The notes beneath the pieces were generated by a model that was not told the origin of the DNA, ran no database searches, and saw only the letters and a program-made list of their open reading frames with translations. 64,000 bases of DNA from contig NZ_MWUE01000022.1 of assembly GCF_002077695.1 (NCBI RefSeq), positions 186,001 to 250,000 of the forward strand, read 5' to 3'. The translations under genes and the position numbers were made by a program. Source of the DNA: Pantoea latae (lineage in GTDB: Bacteria > Pseudomonadota > Gammaproteobacteria > Enterobacterales > Enterobacteriaceae). This document shows positions 1 through 8,048 of this stretch, piece after piece (position 1 is the first letter of the stretch; every line of letters begins with the position of its first letter).

Positions 1-1565
1 GCCAGGCTGCGGCTGCGGTAGTAGTCAATTAGCCGGTCCGGCTTCAGTGGGCGGCTGAACAGATAGCCCTGCATATGGCTGACGCCGTGCTTGACCAGCC
101 AGGCCGCCTGTTCGCCCGTTTCCACGCCTTCTGCCACGGTTTTCAGATTCAGCTTCTTCGCCAGGTGCAGCACCGCATCCAGCACCGGCGAATTCAGGGT
201 CTGCGTGCCGATGCTTTGCACGAAGCCGCGGTCGATTTTCAGATAGTCGAAAGGATACTTCTCCAGGTAAATCAGCGCGCTGTGGCCGGTGCCGAAGTCG
301 TCGATGGCAATCTGAATATCGTTTTGATGCAGCCAGGCGAAGATCTCGCCGGCGTTTTTATCCCGCACCATGGTGCGCTCGGTCACTTCAAAAACATAGT
401 TGAAATGGTTGCCAGGCATGGCGGCGATCCACTGTTTGACATCCTGCTGAAAACTTTCCGATGCCAGGTGCAGCGGCGACAGGTTAAGGCTCATATGGGT
501 GCCGGCGGGCACGTAGGGGTTGAGCCGGTGCGCATCGCGCGCCACCAGTTCGAACAGATGGCGCGTCAGCGGAATAATCAGGTTAAGCGACTCCGCGTAG
601 CTGATAAACATATCCGGCGGGATCATGCCCTCGCTGGGATGGGTCCAGCGCAGCAGCGCTTCCAGCCCGTAGGCGCGCCCGCTGAGCGTGCTGATCAGCG
701 GCTGATACTCAACGTGAAACTCGCCGCGCTTGATGCCGAGCAGGATCTCTTTGCCCGGCCGCTGGTTAAGAGAGAGCAGCAGCCAGCAGCCGCCGCCCAC
801 CAGCAGCGACAGCAGAATGCCGCTCAGCACTATCAGGTGAACATCGCGCATCGACAGCGTATCGCCATAGAGCACGAACTGCAGCGGATAGCCGTTAAGC
901 GGCAGCTGCATCAGCGGCTGCTGCGGCAGCTCGTCGTTGGCCATCACGCTCTGCCGCCAGCTGGTCAGCGCCGTGTTTTGCGCCACCAGCGCCATGCCGG
1001 AGATTTCCGGATGATAGGAGGCCAGCAGCTGATAGGGCGCCAGGTTGATATTGACGGTGGCCAGCACGCCGGACTGGACGCTTTGCGGATTACGCAGCCA
1101 CAGTGCGAACACGGGTTTGCCGGGCTGCAGCGGCGTGCCGCTCAGCAGGCGCAGGTCGCGATTGCGGCTGAGATCGGTTTGATCGGAGATGGCGTTAAGC
1201 GGCAGATAAAACGCGCCGGTCGCCGAGGAACAAAAAGCGTAGCCCTCACGCACCAGTAAAATGGCGCGCAGATCGTTGGCGAAAGCGGCGCGGGAGGTCA
1301 GCTCCTGGCTGATGGCGTGACAGTCAAACTGAGTAAAAGAGAGCAGGGGGTCCAGCGTGTGGGCGATAAGCGCGTCCAGCGATTGCTGCAGGGCGTTGCG
1401 GCTGTCGTTTAGCAGCTGCTGATGTTGATGCTGCCGCTTGTGCCAGGTAAAGGTCAGCAGGACCAGCGTAAAAACAATAAAGAAAAGGCTGCCGAAAATC
1501 GCGCTGCTCCAGGCGATGCGGCGAGGATAAGTGGCCTGGCGCATCAGCGCCCTGGACAGTGGCAT
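1..1565 (-). CDS. pdeN: CSS-motif EAL c-di-GMP phosphodiesterase (PdeN/Rtn), 3' end cut by window
   Basis: Hydrolyses cyclic di-GMP at the inner membrane. My translation starts MPLSRALMRQ at 1565, with a purine-rich SD about 10 bases upstream, and stays open for about 521 residues to the window edge, so only the extreme C-terminus is missing. A first membrane segment spans about residues 17-38, a periplasmic sensor domain carries the Cys-Ser-Ser motif near residue 111, and a second membrane segment lies near 238-258. The cytoplasmic EAL domain shows GLEALLRW near 298, IDDFGTG near 421, KIDRGFV, AEGVET and QGYLFSRP, so it looks catalytically intact. In the family the CSS cysteine responds to periplasmic redox state. 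Position downstream of mepS is the E. coli rtn position. The long plus-strand ORF at 75-1259 is its shadow. Confidence 0.93.
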   Translation of the reverse strand, partial: MPLSRALMRQATYPRRIAWSSAIFGSLFFIVFTLVLLTFTWHKRQHQHQQLLNDSRNALQQSLDALIAHTLDPLLSFTQFDCHAISQELTSRAAFANDLRAILLVREGYAFCSSATGAFYLPLNAISDQTDLSRNRDLRLLSGTPLQPGKPVFALWLRNPQSVQSGVLATVNINLAPYQLLASYHPEISGMALVAQNTALTSWRQSVMANDELPQQPLMQLPLNGYPLQFVLYGDTLSMRDVHLIVLSGILLSLLVGGGCWLLLSLNQRPGKEILLGIKRGEFHVEYQPLISTLSGRAYGLEALLRWTHPSEGMIPPDMFISYAESLNLIIPLTRHLFELVARDAHRLNPYVPAGTHMSLNLSPLHLASESFQQDVKQWIAAMPGNHFNYVFEVTERTMVRDKNAGEIFAWLHQNDIQIAIDDFGTGHSALIYLEKYPFDYLKIDRGFVQSIGTQTLNSPVLDAVLHLAKKLNLKTVAEGVETGEQAAWLVKHGVSHMQGYLFSRPLKPDRLIDYYRSRSL

Positions 1566-1726
1566 GAAGTGCTTTCCCCTTGTCTTATCTTTTATTATTG
1601 ACTGTGCACGACTGCTCTCTGGCGAAGGTCATGAGAATATAACGAGACTGCAGGAAATGTCTCGTTATTCTTCTGATAAACAATCACTTTTACATTATTA
1701 GTACGCGGTTATCCGGCATAAGGGCG

Positions 1727-1752
1727 AAAAAAAACGCTGCCGAAGCAGCGTC
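1727..1752 (-). terminator. Rho-independent terminator of mepS
   Basis: On the minus strand an 8-bp GC-rich stem with a TTCG tetraloop is followed by eight T residues (1734-1727). It begins 40 bases after the mepS stop codon. Confidence 0.9.
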
Positions 1753-1791
1753 TTGTTTTTCTCTGGCTGAGAAACGATCGAAGGTCAGGAA

Positions 1792-2361
1792 CTAGCTGGG
1801 GTTACGGCTTAATACCCGACGCCCTTCGCGGTAGCGTTTTTTCCAGTAGCTGTCGTTAAGACTGGAGATCATCACGCCGCTGCTGGTAGAAGCATGGACG
1901 AAATTATCGTTGCCGAGATAGATGCCCACGTGGCGGCCGGTTGAGCCGGCGCGGAACAGCACCAGATCGCCAGGACGCAGCTTGCTGCGTGAAATCTCGT
2001 TGCCGGTGTCCTGCTGTTCAGAGGTTGAACGCGGCAGCTCTAAACCGAACTGATCGCGAAAAGTGCGCTGAACAAAAGCGGAACAGTCGATGCCACGTTT
2101 GTTGTCGCCGCCGAGGCGATAACGCACGCCTTTCCAGTCGGCATATTGTTCCATGATGCGGGACTTAACGTCCACGTTCCGCACCATCTCTTCGAATTCA
2201 TCCTGAGACGCCTGAAGTAAAAAACCATTCTGGTTGTTAACTTCATGATTCTCGTTTTTTGCGTGTTGACCGGTACTGCTGCATGCCGAGAGGAGTGTTG
2301 CCAGCGCCACTGCAGGCACAATCCGCCAGATATATCTCAGTATTGGTTGAGACTTGACCAT
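1792..2361 (-). CDS. mepS: Murein DD-endopeptidase MepS (Spr), NlpC/P60 lipoprotein
   Basis: Cleaves D-Ala-mDAP cross-links in peptidoglycan to allow insertion of new strands. It is an outer-membrane lipoprotein in the family. The 189-residue product has a hydrophobic leader with lipobox L24-S25-A26-C27, then an NlpC/P60 domain with the Cys-His-His triad Cys93 (GIDCSAF), His144 (GRHVGIY) and His156 (FVHAST). Length and sequence match E. coli Spr (188 residues) throughout. An AAGGAA stretch 11 bases upstream of the ATG acts as SD. It is followed by its own terminator, so it is probably a single-gene unit. A long AT-rich leader region lies upstream. In E. coli the protein level is set by NlpI-Prc proteolysis; neither gene is in the window. 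Confidence 0.97.
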   Translation of the reverse strand: MVKSQPILRYIWRIVPAVALATLLSACSSTGQHAKNENHEVNNQNGFLLQASQDEFEEMVRNVDVKSRIMEQYADWKGVRYRLGGDNKRGIDCSAFVQRTFRDQFGLELPRSTSEQQDTGNEISRSKLRPGDLVLFRAGSTGRHVGIYLGNDNFVHASTSSGVMISSLNDSYWKKRYREGRRVLSRNPS

Positions 2362-2906
2362 TGTTCGTATATTCCTTCGATGTCCTTACGACAGAATGTC
2401 GCCAGCCAGATGACAAAACGGATTGAGATTAATAAGCGTTGCAACCTAAGACAATTCCTTAATTACTAAAATGTGTTAACGAACACGTTTTTGCCTAAAA
2501 AGGAGCCGAATTTTCTGCTGCTACAGCCTCAACGTCATGGAGGTTAACTGATTCCAGACGCCGTGGCGAGTGCTTTTATGTAATTTCTAATAGCTTTTTT
2601 TGATGTGAAATCAGTCTGTAACAGACTGGTTACTTTATCCTCAAATTCGGGAAATTATCCCCAAAATAAGGGGTGAAAAAGCCGCCATTTCTTTCTGTAG
2701 GGGATTTTTTAAGAGCTTTCACGCTGGACAGCCGGGGAGAGGCGGCGCGAATGCGCCGAAATCATCATAATATTTTCTGTATCACGCTATTTGGTTAGCG
2801 TGCTAATAATTGTGGCGGGATTTTATTAAGCGCGGAGCCCTAAGAATATCGCTATTCTTTTATCCGCGCTTATCAATAAGATTTGCTTCTGTCCCACCGC
2901 CGCTAT
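2362..2906. other. Long gene-free, AT-rich region upstream of mepS
   Basis: 545 bases between the mepS start and the lpxT stop, visibly richer in A/T than the flanks. It should contain the mepS promoter and leader (minus strand). Visible structure: a small palindrome CAGTCTG-TAA-CAGACTG near 2617-2633 and the nested inverted repeat listed at 2827-2872. I find no open frame with a credible ribosome site and no recognised small RNA. Confidence 0.6.
2827..2872 (-). repeat. Nested inverted repeat downstream of lpxT, possible terminator or processing hairpin
   Basis: Outer arms TAAGCGCGGA (2827-2836) and TCCGCGCTTA (2863-2872) are perfect complements. Inside them AAGAATA and TATTCTT (2842-2859) form a second 7-bp stem with loop TCGC. 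It starts 35 bases after the lpxT stop on the lpxT strand. There is no strong T-run, so intrinsic termination is uncertain. Confidence 0.6.
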
Positions 2907-3608
2907 TTACGGCTTATATTTGCCCGGCAGCTTACGGTAGAAGAAGTTAACGATAGCGTCGCTCAGCGGCGTCAGCAGCACCCAGCTGAGTCCCACCAGC
3001 AGCACCGAAAGCGACCCTACGGCGATATCGGTAAACCAGTGCGCGCCCGCCATCACGCGCGGCAGCGCGAAGATCACTACAATCGCGGCGCCCACCAGAA
3101 ACGCGCGGCAGCCGAAATAGCGCCACATAAAGCAGGCGAAAATCATTAGCATCATGCCGTGGTCGCCAGGGAAGCTGTTGGCGGAGGCGTCTTTGGCCGG
3201 AATACCGGTCAGCTCGCTGACGCGATGCGCGTTTTCAAAGAACAGCGTCGGACTTTTATGCTGCACCGGCAGCAGATGGCCAAGCTGATTCAGGATCACC
3301 GCGCTGAGCAGCATGGTGATGCCGATGGCCAGCAGGCGACGGCGGCCCGGCGGCGTTTCGCGGCGCCAGTAGACCAGGTAAAGCGCGCCCATCGCCAGCA
3401 GCGACACCAGATCGAAACCGCGGAAGTTGGTGATCGCCACCAGCAGGGCAAAGCCCGGATGATCGACCATCTGGTTATTAAAGCTGAAAAAGATCCCCTT
3501 ATCGACGCCGGCCCAGAAACCGTGATCGGGCGGCAGATACCAGGAGAGAAACAACATAACGCCGAGGGCGTTGAGCAGCAGAATTGTGACAAGACGAGTT
3601 GCGCGCAT
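2907..3608 (-). CDS. lpxT: Kdo2-lipid A phosphotransferase LpxT (PAP2 family)
   Basis: Transfers a phosphate from undecaprenyl pyrophosphate to the lipid A 1-phosphate at the periplasmic face of the inner membrane, recycling the carrier. The product is a multi-pass membrane protein of 233 residues. The PAP2 catalytic signature is split over KSPTLFF, NSFPGDHGMM (His near 150) and MAGAHWFTD (His near 190, Asp near 194). I chose the ATG at 3608 because a GAG lies 8 bases upstream; a GTG three codons earlier (3617) is an alternative. E. coli LpxT has 237 residues with the same motifs. The neighbours mepS and yeiR keep E. coli order. In E. coli, PmrR inhibits LpxT and so modulates polymyxin resistance. 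Confidence 0.95.
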   Translation of the reverse strand: MRATRLVTILLLNALGVMLFLSWYLPPDHGFWAGVDKGIFFSFNNQMVDHPGFALLVAITNFRGFDLVSLLAMGALYLVYWRRETPPGRRRLLAIGITMLLSAVILNQLGHLLPVQHKSPTLFFENAHRVSELTGIPAKDASANSFPGDHGMMLMIFACFMWRYFGCRAFLVGAAIVVIFALPRVMAGAHWFTDIAVGSLSVLLVGLSWVLLTPLSDAIVNFFYRKLPGKYKP

Positions 3609-3650
3609 CGTATTCACTCAAATAAAAAATAACGGCAGAAGCTAACCTGG

Positions 3651-4628
3651 CTAGTTTAAACGAAGCTTCAACAACTGAGACTGCAAACGATTCCAGTCCA
3701 CCGGTTGCGAATGAATCAGCTCGATACGGCTGTCGGACGGCGTCTCCGCCAGGCGCTCTGCCTGCACGTCGCCGCCCTGACCGTTAAGGCGGAGCGCCCC
3801 TTGCGCGGTGCGCAGCACGCCTTTAAGGCGCTCGACCGGCGCCTGACGCGCCCAGGCGAGCAGCGCGTCGCCGTCGAACAGCGTATCGCCGTCAAACAGC
3901 CAGCCGCAGGCAACATAGCCCTGGCCTTCGTTTAACGCGCGACGCCAGCGCGCCTGGCCGTCGAGACGCAGCGCGGCAACGCCGCTGGCGCGCGCCGGAG
4001 AAGCATGATGATGCGCAGGCTGCGGCAGCGCTTGCGTATTCGTGCGCGGCTGAGCGAGCAGCTGGGGATCGATGGCGCCAAAGCGGGCGGTAATAAACGC
4101 GCGGTCGTTAAGAAACGCCTGCTGCCACTGCTGCAAACGCTGCCGATCGTCCGCATCCCAGAGGTCGCTTTTATTGCCGATAATCACATCGGCGGCCGCC
4201 AGCTGATCGCGAAAATTTTCGTTGGCGGTGACGCGCGCATCGGCCAGCTGGCGCGCGTCCAGCAGCGTCAGCGTGGCATCAAGCTGCAGATGCGGCTGGT
4301 AAGCCGGCGCGCTTAGCATCGCCAGCAGCTGACGCGGATGCCCCAGGCCGGTGGGCTCGATCAGCAGCCGATCGGGACGATTCTGCGTCAGCAGCCTGTT
4401 CAGCCCCACCTGCATCGGCAGGCCGTTGACGCAGCACATGCAGCCGCCGGGGATCTCTTTCAGCGCCGCGCCGCTGTCGCGCAGCAGCGCGCCGTCGATG
4501 CCGATTTCACCGAACTCGTTGACCAGAATCGCCCACTTCTCATGCTGCGGCTTGCTGGCCAGCAGATGGCGCAGCGTGGTGGTTTTCCCACTGCCGAGAA
4601 AGCCGGTGATAAGGTTGACGCGCGTCAT
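3651..4628 (-). CDS. yeiR: Zinc-binding CobW/G3E-family GTPase YeiR
   Basis: A 325-residue metal-associated P-loop GTPase of the G3E (CobW/YjiA/ZNG1) family, proposed to serve zinc homeostasis. Walker A GFLGSGKTT lies at 9-17, the metal-binding CxCC motif GGCMCC at about 61-66, and guanine specificity NKSD at 152-155. A His run (AHHHASPA) near 203 may add metal ligands. The C-terminal CobW domain follows. E. coli YeiR is similar in length and binds Zn and GTP. The SD GGAGG lies 8 bases before the ATG. It lies between lpxT and efpL as in E. coli. No Zur box is obvious just upstream; the gap to efpL holds only a small hairpin. Confidence 0.93.
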   Translation of the reverse strand: MTRVNLITGFLGSGKTTTLRHLLASKPQHEKWAILVNEFGEIGIDGALLRDSGAALKEIPGGCMCCVNGLPMQVGLNRLLTQNRPDRLLIEPTGLGHPRQLLAMLSAPAYQPHLQLDATLTLLDARQLADARVTANENFRDQLAAADVIIGNKSDLWDADDRQRLQQWQQAFLNDRAFITARFGAIDPQLLAQPRTNTQALPQPAHHHASPARASGVAALRLDGQARWRRALNEGQGYVACGWLFDGDTLFDGDALLAWARQAPVERLKGVLRTAQGALRLNGQGGDVQAERLAETPSDSRIELIHSQPVDWNRLQSQLLKLRLN

Positions 4629-4653
4629 GGCAGGAGCCTCCGTTAAACGAGAA

Positions 4654-4671
4654 TGGCCGCGAAGGCGGCCA
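4654..4671 (-). terminator. Hairpin between efpL and yeiR
   Basis: TGGCCGC-GAAG-GCGGCCA forms a 7-bp stem in the 75-base gap downstream of efpL. The T-rich tail on the minus strand is weak, so it is a partial terminator or stability hairpin. Confidence 0.5.
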
Positions 4672-4703
4672 CTAATGTTACTTTATAACATATTTTGCGT
4701 CTG

Positions 4704-5276
4704 TTAGTCGGCGCGGCTCATATAGCGGCGCTCGGCGATATGAATGCGGATACGATCGCCGTTGCTGAGGTATTCCGGCACCTGAATGCTCAGGCCGGTG
4801 CTCATGCCGGCGGGCTTGGTGCGCGCGCTGGCGGAGGCGCCTTTAATGCCCGGCGCGGTATCGACGATCTCCATATCCACGGTCTGCGGCAGCTCAAGCG
4901 CCAGCACCTGGCCCTCCATCGTCAGCACCTGAATGCCGGGAATGCCGCCTTCCGGGATAAACAGCAGCTCTTCTTCAATCTGATCTTTCTTGAAGGAGTA
5001 GGGCGTGTAGTCCTCGTCATCCATAAAGACATACTCGTCGCCGTCAATATAGGAGAAGGTGACGCTGCGGCGGCTGAGCTGAATAACGTCAAGGATATCG
5101 TCGCCTTTGAAACGCTCTTCTACCTTCAGACCGGTGCGGATATCGGTAAAGCGCATTTTATACAGCGTCACGGCGCCGCGCGCGCTCGGGCTCTGAATAT
5201 CGATATCTTTCACCAGCAGCAGCTTGCCGTTGAAGCTCACCGCCATTCCTTTTTTGATCTCATTCGCTCTTGGCAT
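4704..5276 (-). CDS. efpL: EF-P-like translation factor EfpL (YeiP)
   Basis: Paralogue of elongation factor P, reported to relieve ribosome stalling at proline-containing motifs. The 190-residue product has the three-domain EF-P fold: an N-terminal KOW-like domain and two OB domains. The tip loop near residues 29-34 reads SPSARG, with Arg33 where EF-P carries its modified residue. This loop is typical of the EfpL/YeiP branch and needs no modification. The C-terminal region [15 protein letters not shown] is diagnostic of EF-P proteins. Alignment with E. coli YeiP (190 residues) needs no gaps. A GAGAG lies upstream of the ATG. It is divergent from yeiW. Confidence 0.96.
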   Translation of the reverse strand: MPRANEIKKGMAVSFNGKLLLVKDIDIQSPSARGAVTLYKMRFTDIRTGLKVEERFKGDDILDVIQLSRRSVTFSYIDGDEYVFMDDEDYTPYSFKKDQIEEELLFIPEGGIPGIQVLTMEGQVLALELPQTVDMEIVDTAPGIKGASASARTKPAGMSTGLSIQVPEYLSNGDRIRIHIAERRYMSRAD

Positions 5277-5436
5277 TGCAACTCTCGCTTAAAGGAGGAT
5301 TCCGATGCGCGCCACGTTACTCGCGCCAGCGAAAACAGGCAATATGGCGCCGGAAAAAATGCGGCCGGTTACGCAGTCATGGCTTTCCCCGATGGGGACT
5401 GCTATTGTCGCGGCTTATTCCCTGCTGGAGCGCATC

Positions 5437-5691
5437 ATGCAATGCCGTAGTCAGTGCGGCGCCTGCTGTACCGCGCCCTCTATTTCTTCGCCTGTTCCCG
5501 GCATGCCCCACGGCAAACCCGCTAACACGCCCTGTATCCAGCTGGACGCGGATCTGCGCTGCAAGCTATTCGGCTCGCCGCTGCGGCCCGCGGTCTGCGC
5601 CGGTTTGCAGCCGTCGCGCGAGATGTGCGGCGACAGCCGTCGCGACGCCATGATCTATTTGCTGCAGCTGGAAGCGGACACCGCGCCCTGA
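5437..5691 (+). CDS. yeiW: YkgJ-family cysteine-cluster protein YeiW
   Basis: Small protein of unknown function in the YkgJ (UPF0153) family of putative Zn/Fe-chelating proteins. I chose the ATG at 5437 because GGAG lies 6 bases upstream and this gives 84 residues, the E. coli YeiW length. The frame is open 44 codons further upstream, but that extension lacks a ribosome site. The N-terminus [11 protein letters not shown] carries Cys3, Cys7, Cys10 and Cys11; further cysteines lie in PCIQL, RCKLF, VCAGL and MCGDS, giving the eight-Cys cluster pattern. Metal binding is inferred from this spacing. It lies between efpL and fruB as in E. coli, except that setB is absent here. Confidence 0.88.
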   Translation: MQCRSQCGACCTAPSISSPVPGMPHGKPANTPCIQLDADLRCKLFGSPLRPAVCAGLQPSREMCGDSRRDAMIYLLQLEADTAP

Positions 5692-5865
5692 CAAAGCTGA
5701 AATTGCTGACGCTTTTCCTGCGCGCGCCCTTACCGTTACAGCACGCCTTTCAGCTTCTGCCGCTCTCACTTTCTCATCCCCCATTTGAAATGTGCGTAAC
5801 GTCAAAAATCTGCTACGCATTTTACGCAATTTCTTGCATGGCCTGGAGCGCTGTACCAGACTCCT

Positions 5866-5877
5866 TGAAACGTTTCA
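5866..5877. promoter_or_regulatory. Cra (FruR) operator 1 of fruBKA
   Basis: TGAAACGTTTCA is a perfect palindrome matching the Cra consensus. It lies about 90 bases before the fruB start. E. coli fruBKA also has two Cra operators. Fructose-1-phosphate releases Cra, so the operon is fructose-inducible. Confidence 0.92.
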
Positions 5878-5932
5878 GCGGTGTAGCGTCGCGCTTTGCG
5901 CGTGCTGGCAGCGCTTTAAACCACCATCAGGC

Positions 5933-5944
5933 TGAAACGATTCA
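5933..5944. promoter_or_regulatory. Cra (FruR) operator 2 of fruBKA
   Basis: TGAAACGATTCA, the second Cra box, sits 22 bases before the fruB ATG and 67 bases from the first. Its location between the presumed promoter and the ribosome site suits repression. Confidence 0.92.
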
Positions 5945-5966
5945 ATTTCAGTAAGCGAGGAGATCT

Positions 5967-7097
5967 ATGTTCCAGCTCGAATTGCAGGCCATCCACACCG
6001 GAGCCCATGCACAAAACAAAGAAGAGGCGATCCGTCAGGTCGCCGCCGCACTGACGGCGGCCGGCAACGTGGCGGAGGGCTATGTCAACGGCATGCTGGC
6101 GCGCGAGCAGCAAACCTCAACCTTTTTGGGCAACGGCATCGCCATCCCGCACGGCACCACCGACACGCGCGACCTGGTGCAGAAAACCGGCGTGCAGGTG
6201 TTTCAGTTTCCGCAGGGCGTGACCTGGGGCGACGATCAGATCGCCTATGTGGCGATCGGCATCGCCGCGAAATCTGACGAGCACCTGGCGCTGCTGCGCC
6301 AGCTGACGCACGTGCTGAGCGACGACAGCGTCGCCGAGCAGCTGAAAACCGCCTCGGCGGAGGATCTGCGCGCGCTGCTGATGGGCGAAAAGCAGGCGGC
6401 CGAATTCAGCTTTGACACCTCGCTGATCACCTTAGACGTCGCCGCAAACGACCTGATTACGCTGCAGGCGCTGAACGCCGGGCGTCTGCAGGCCGCCGGC
6501 GCGGTCGACGCCAGCTTTGTCGCCGACGCGGTGGCCGCAACGCCGCTGAGCCTCGGCCAGGGCATCTGGCTCAGCGACAGCAGCCGCGGCAACCTGCGCA
6601 GCGCGGTGGCGGTCAGCCGTGCGGCTACCCCCGGCGAACAGGATGGAGAGAAAGTGGCGCTGCTGGTGACGGTTTCCGCCACCGACGATCGTCCGCTCGA
6701 AGTGCTGAGCTATCTCAGCGCGCTGCTGCTGAACGGCAAGGCGGATCGCCTGCTGAAGGCGGACGCGGCGGGCGTCTACGCGCTGCTGACCAGCGAAGTC
6801 GACGAGCAGGCCGAGGTGCTGAGCGCCGAGTTCACCATCCGCAACGAGCACGGGCTGCACGCGCGTCCCGGCACGGCGCTGGTGAGCATTATCAAACAGT
6901 TCAACAGCGATATTACCGTCACCAACCTCGACGGCAGCGGCAAGCCGGCTAACGGCCGCAGCCTGATGAAAGTGGTGGCGCTGGGCGTTAAAAAAGGCCA
7001 TCGGCTGCGCTTTACCGCCAGCGGCGAAGATGCGCAGCAGGCGCTTAACGCCATCGAAGAGGCGATCAATTCTGGTCTGGGCGAGGGCGTAGCATGA
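5967..7097 (+). CDS. fruB: Fructose PTS diphosphoryl transfer protein FruB (EIIA-Fru/HPr fusion)
   Basis: Cytoplasmic phosphocarrier that takes phosphate from Enzyme I and passes it to FruA. The 376 residues contain an N-terminal EIIA-Fru domain with active His62 ([10 protein letters not shown]), a central linker domain, and a C-terminal HPr-like (FPr) domain with active His298 ([10 protein letters not shown]) and the regulatory serine loop GRSLMKV. Length equals the E. coli protein. AGGAG stands just upstream of the ATG. It is first in the operon fruBKA; its stop overlaps the fruK start (ATGA). Two Cra operators precede it. Confidence 0.98.
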   Translation: MFQLELQAIHTGAHAQNKEEAIRQVAAALTAAGNVAEGYVNGMLAREQQTSTFLGNGIAIPHGTTDTRDLVQKTGVQVFQFPQGVTWGDDQIAYVAIGIAAKSDEHLALLRQLTHVLSDDSVAEQLKTASAEDLRALLMGEKQAAEFSFDTSLITLDVAANDLITLQALNAGRLQAAGAVDASFVADAVAATPLSLGQGIWLSDSSRGNLRSAVAVSRAATPGEQDGEKVALLVTVSATDDRPLEVLSYLSALLLNGKADRLLKADAAGVYALLTSEVDEQAEVLSAEFTIRNEHGLHARPGTALVSIIKQFNSDITVTNLDGSGKPANGRSLMKVVALGVKKGHRLRFTASGEDAQQALNAIEEAINSGLGEGVA

Positions 7098-8032
7098 GCA
7101 GACGTGTCGCAACTATTACCCTGAACCCTGCTTACGATCTGGTGGGTTTTACCCCGGAGATCGAGCGCGGCGAAGTGAACCTGGTGAAAACCACCGGCCT
7201 GCACGCGGCCGGTAAAGGCATTAACGTGGCGAAGGTGCTGAAAGATCTCGGCATCGACGTAACGGTCGGCGGTTTTCTCGGCAAAGAGAATCAGGACGGC
7301 TTTCAGCAGCTGTTCAGCGAGCTGGGTATCGCCAACCGTTTTCAGGTGGTGCCGGGCCGCACCCGTATCAACGTCAAGCTCACCGAGCAGAATAACGACG
7401 TCACCGACCTTAACTTCTCTGGCTTTGAGGTGAATCAGCAGGACTGGGATCGTTTTACCAGCGACTCCCTCACCTGGCTGGGTCAGTTCGACATGGTGTG
7501 CGTCAGCGGCAGCCTGCCGTCGGGCGTGCAGCCGGAAGCCTTTACCCGCTGGATGAGCGAACTGCGCACCCACTGCCCGTGCATTATTTTCGACAGCAGC
7601 CGCGAGGCGCTGGTGGCCGGCCTGAAAGCCGCGCCCTGGCTGGTAAAACCCAACCGCCGCGAGCTGGAAATTTGGGCCGGTCGCAAACTGCCGACGCTGC
7701 AGGATGTCATTGGCGCGGCGCATGAACTGCGCGAGCAGGGCATCGCCCATGTGGTGATTTCGCTGGGCGCCGAGGGCGCGCTCTGGGTCAACGCCTCAGG
7801 CGAATGGATCGCCAAACCGCCGGTGTGCGAGGTGGTCAGCACCGTGGGCGCGGGCGACTCCATGGTTGGCGGCCTGATTTACGGCCTGCTGATGCGCGAA
7901 TCCAGTGAGCATACGCTGCGTCTTGCGACGGCGGTGGCGGCGATGGCCGTCAGCCAGAGCAACGTCGGCGTGACCGATCGTACCCAGTTGGCCGCGATGA
8001 TGGCGCGCGTCGACTTACAACCCGTTAACTGA
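7094..8032 (+). CDS. fruK: 1-phosphofructokinase FruK
   Basis: Phosphorylates the fructose-1-phosphate made by FruA to fructose-1,6-bisphosphate. The 312-residue PfkB-family (ribokinase fold) protein has the N-terminal [10 protein letters not shown] motif near 38 and the C-terminal signature [12 protein letters not shown] with the catalytic base Asp255. E. coli FruK has the same length. The start overlaps the fruB stop by four bases, which implies translational coupling; fruA follows after 16 bases. Confidence 0.98.
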   Translation: MSRRVATITLNPAYDLVGFTPEIERGEVNLVKTTGLHAAGKGINVAKVLKDLGIDVTVGGFLGKENQDGFQQLFSELGIANRFQVVPGRTRINVKLTEQNNDVTDLNFSGFEVNQQDWDRFTSDSLTWLGQFDMVCVSGSLPSGVQPEAFTRWMSELRTHCPCIIFDSSREALVAGLKAAPWLVKPNRRELEIWAGRKLPTLQDVIGAAHELREQGIAHVVISLGAEGALWVNASGEWIAKPPVCEVVSTVGAGDSMVGGLIYGLLMRESSEHTLRLATAVAAMAVSQSNVGVTDRTQLAAMMARVDLQPVN

Positions 8033-8048
8033 CAGCAGGAGAGCGATA

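Noticed and set aside
75-1259. 394-codon plus-strand frame at the left edge
   Set aside because: Lies opposite pdeN, whose EAL motifs are intact on the other strand.
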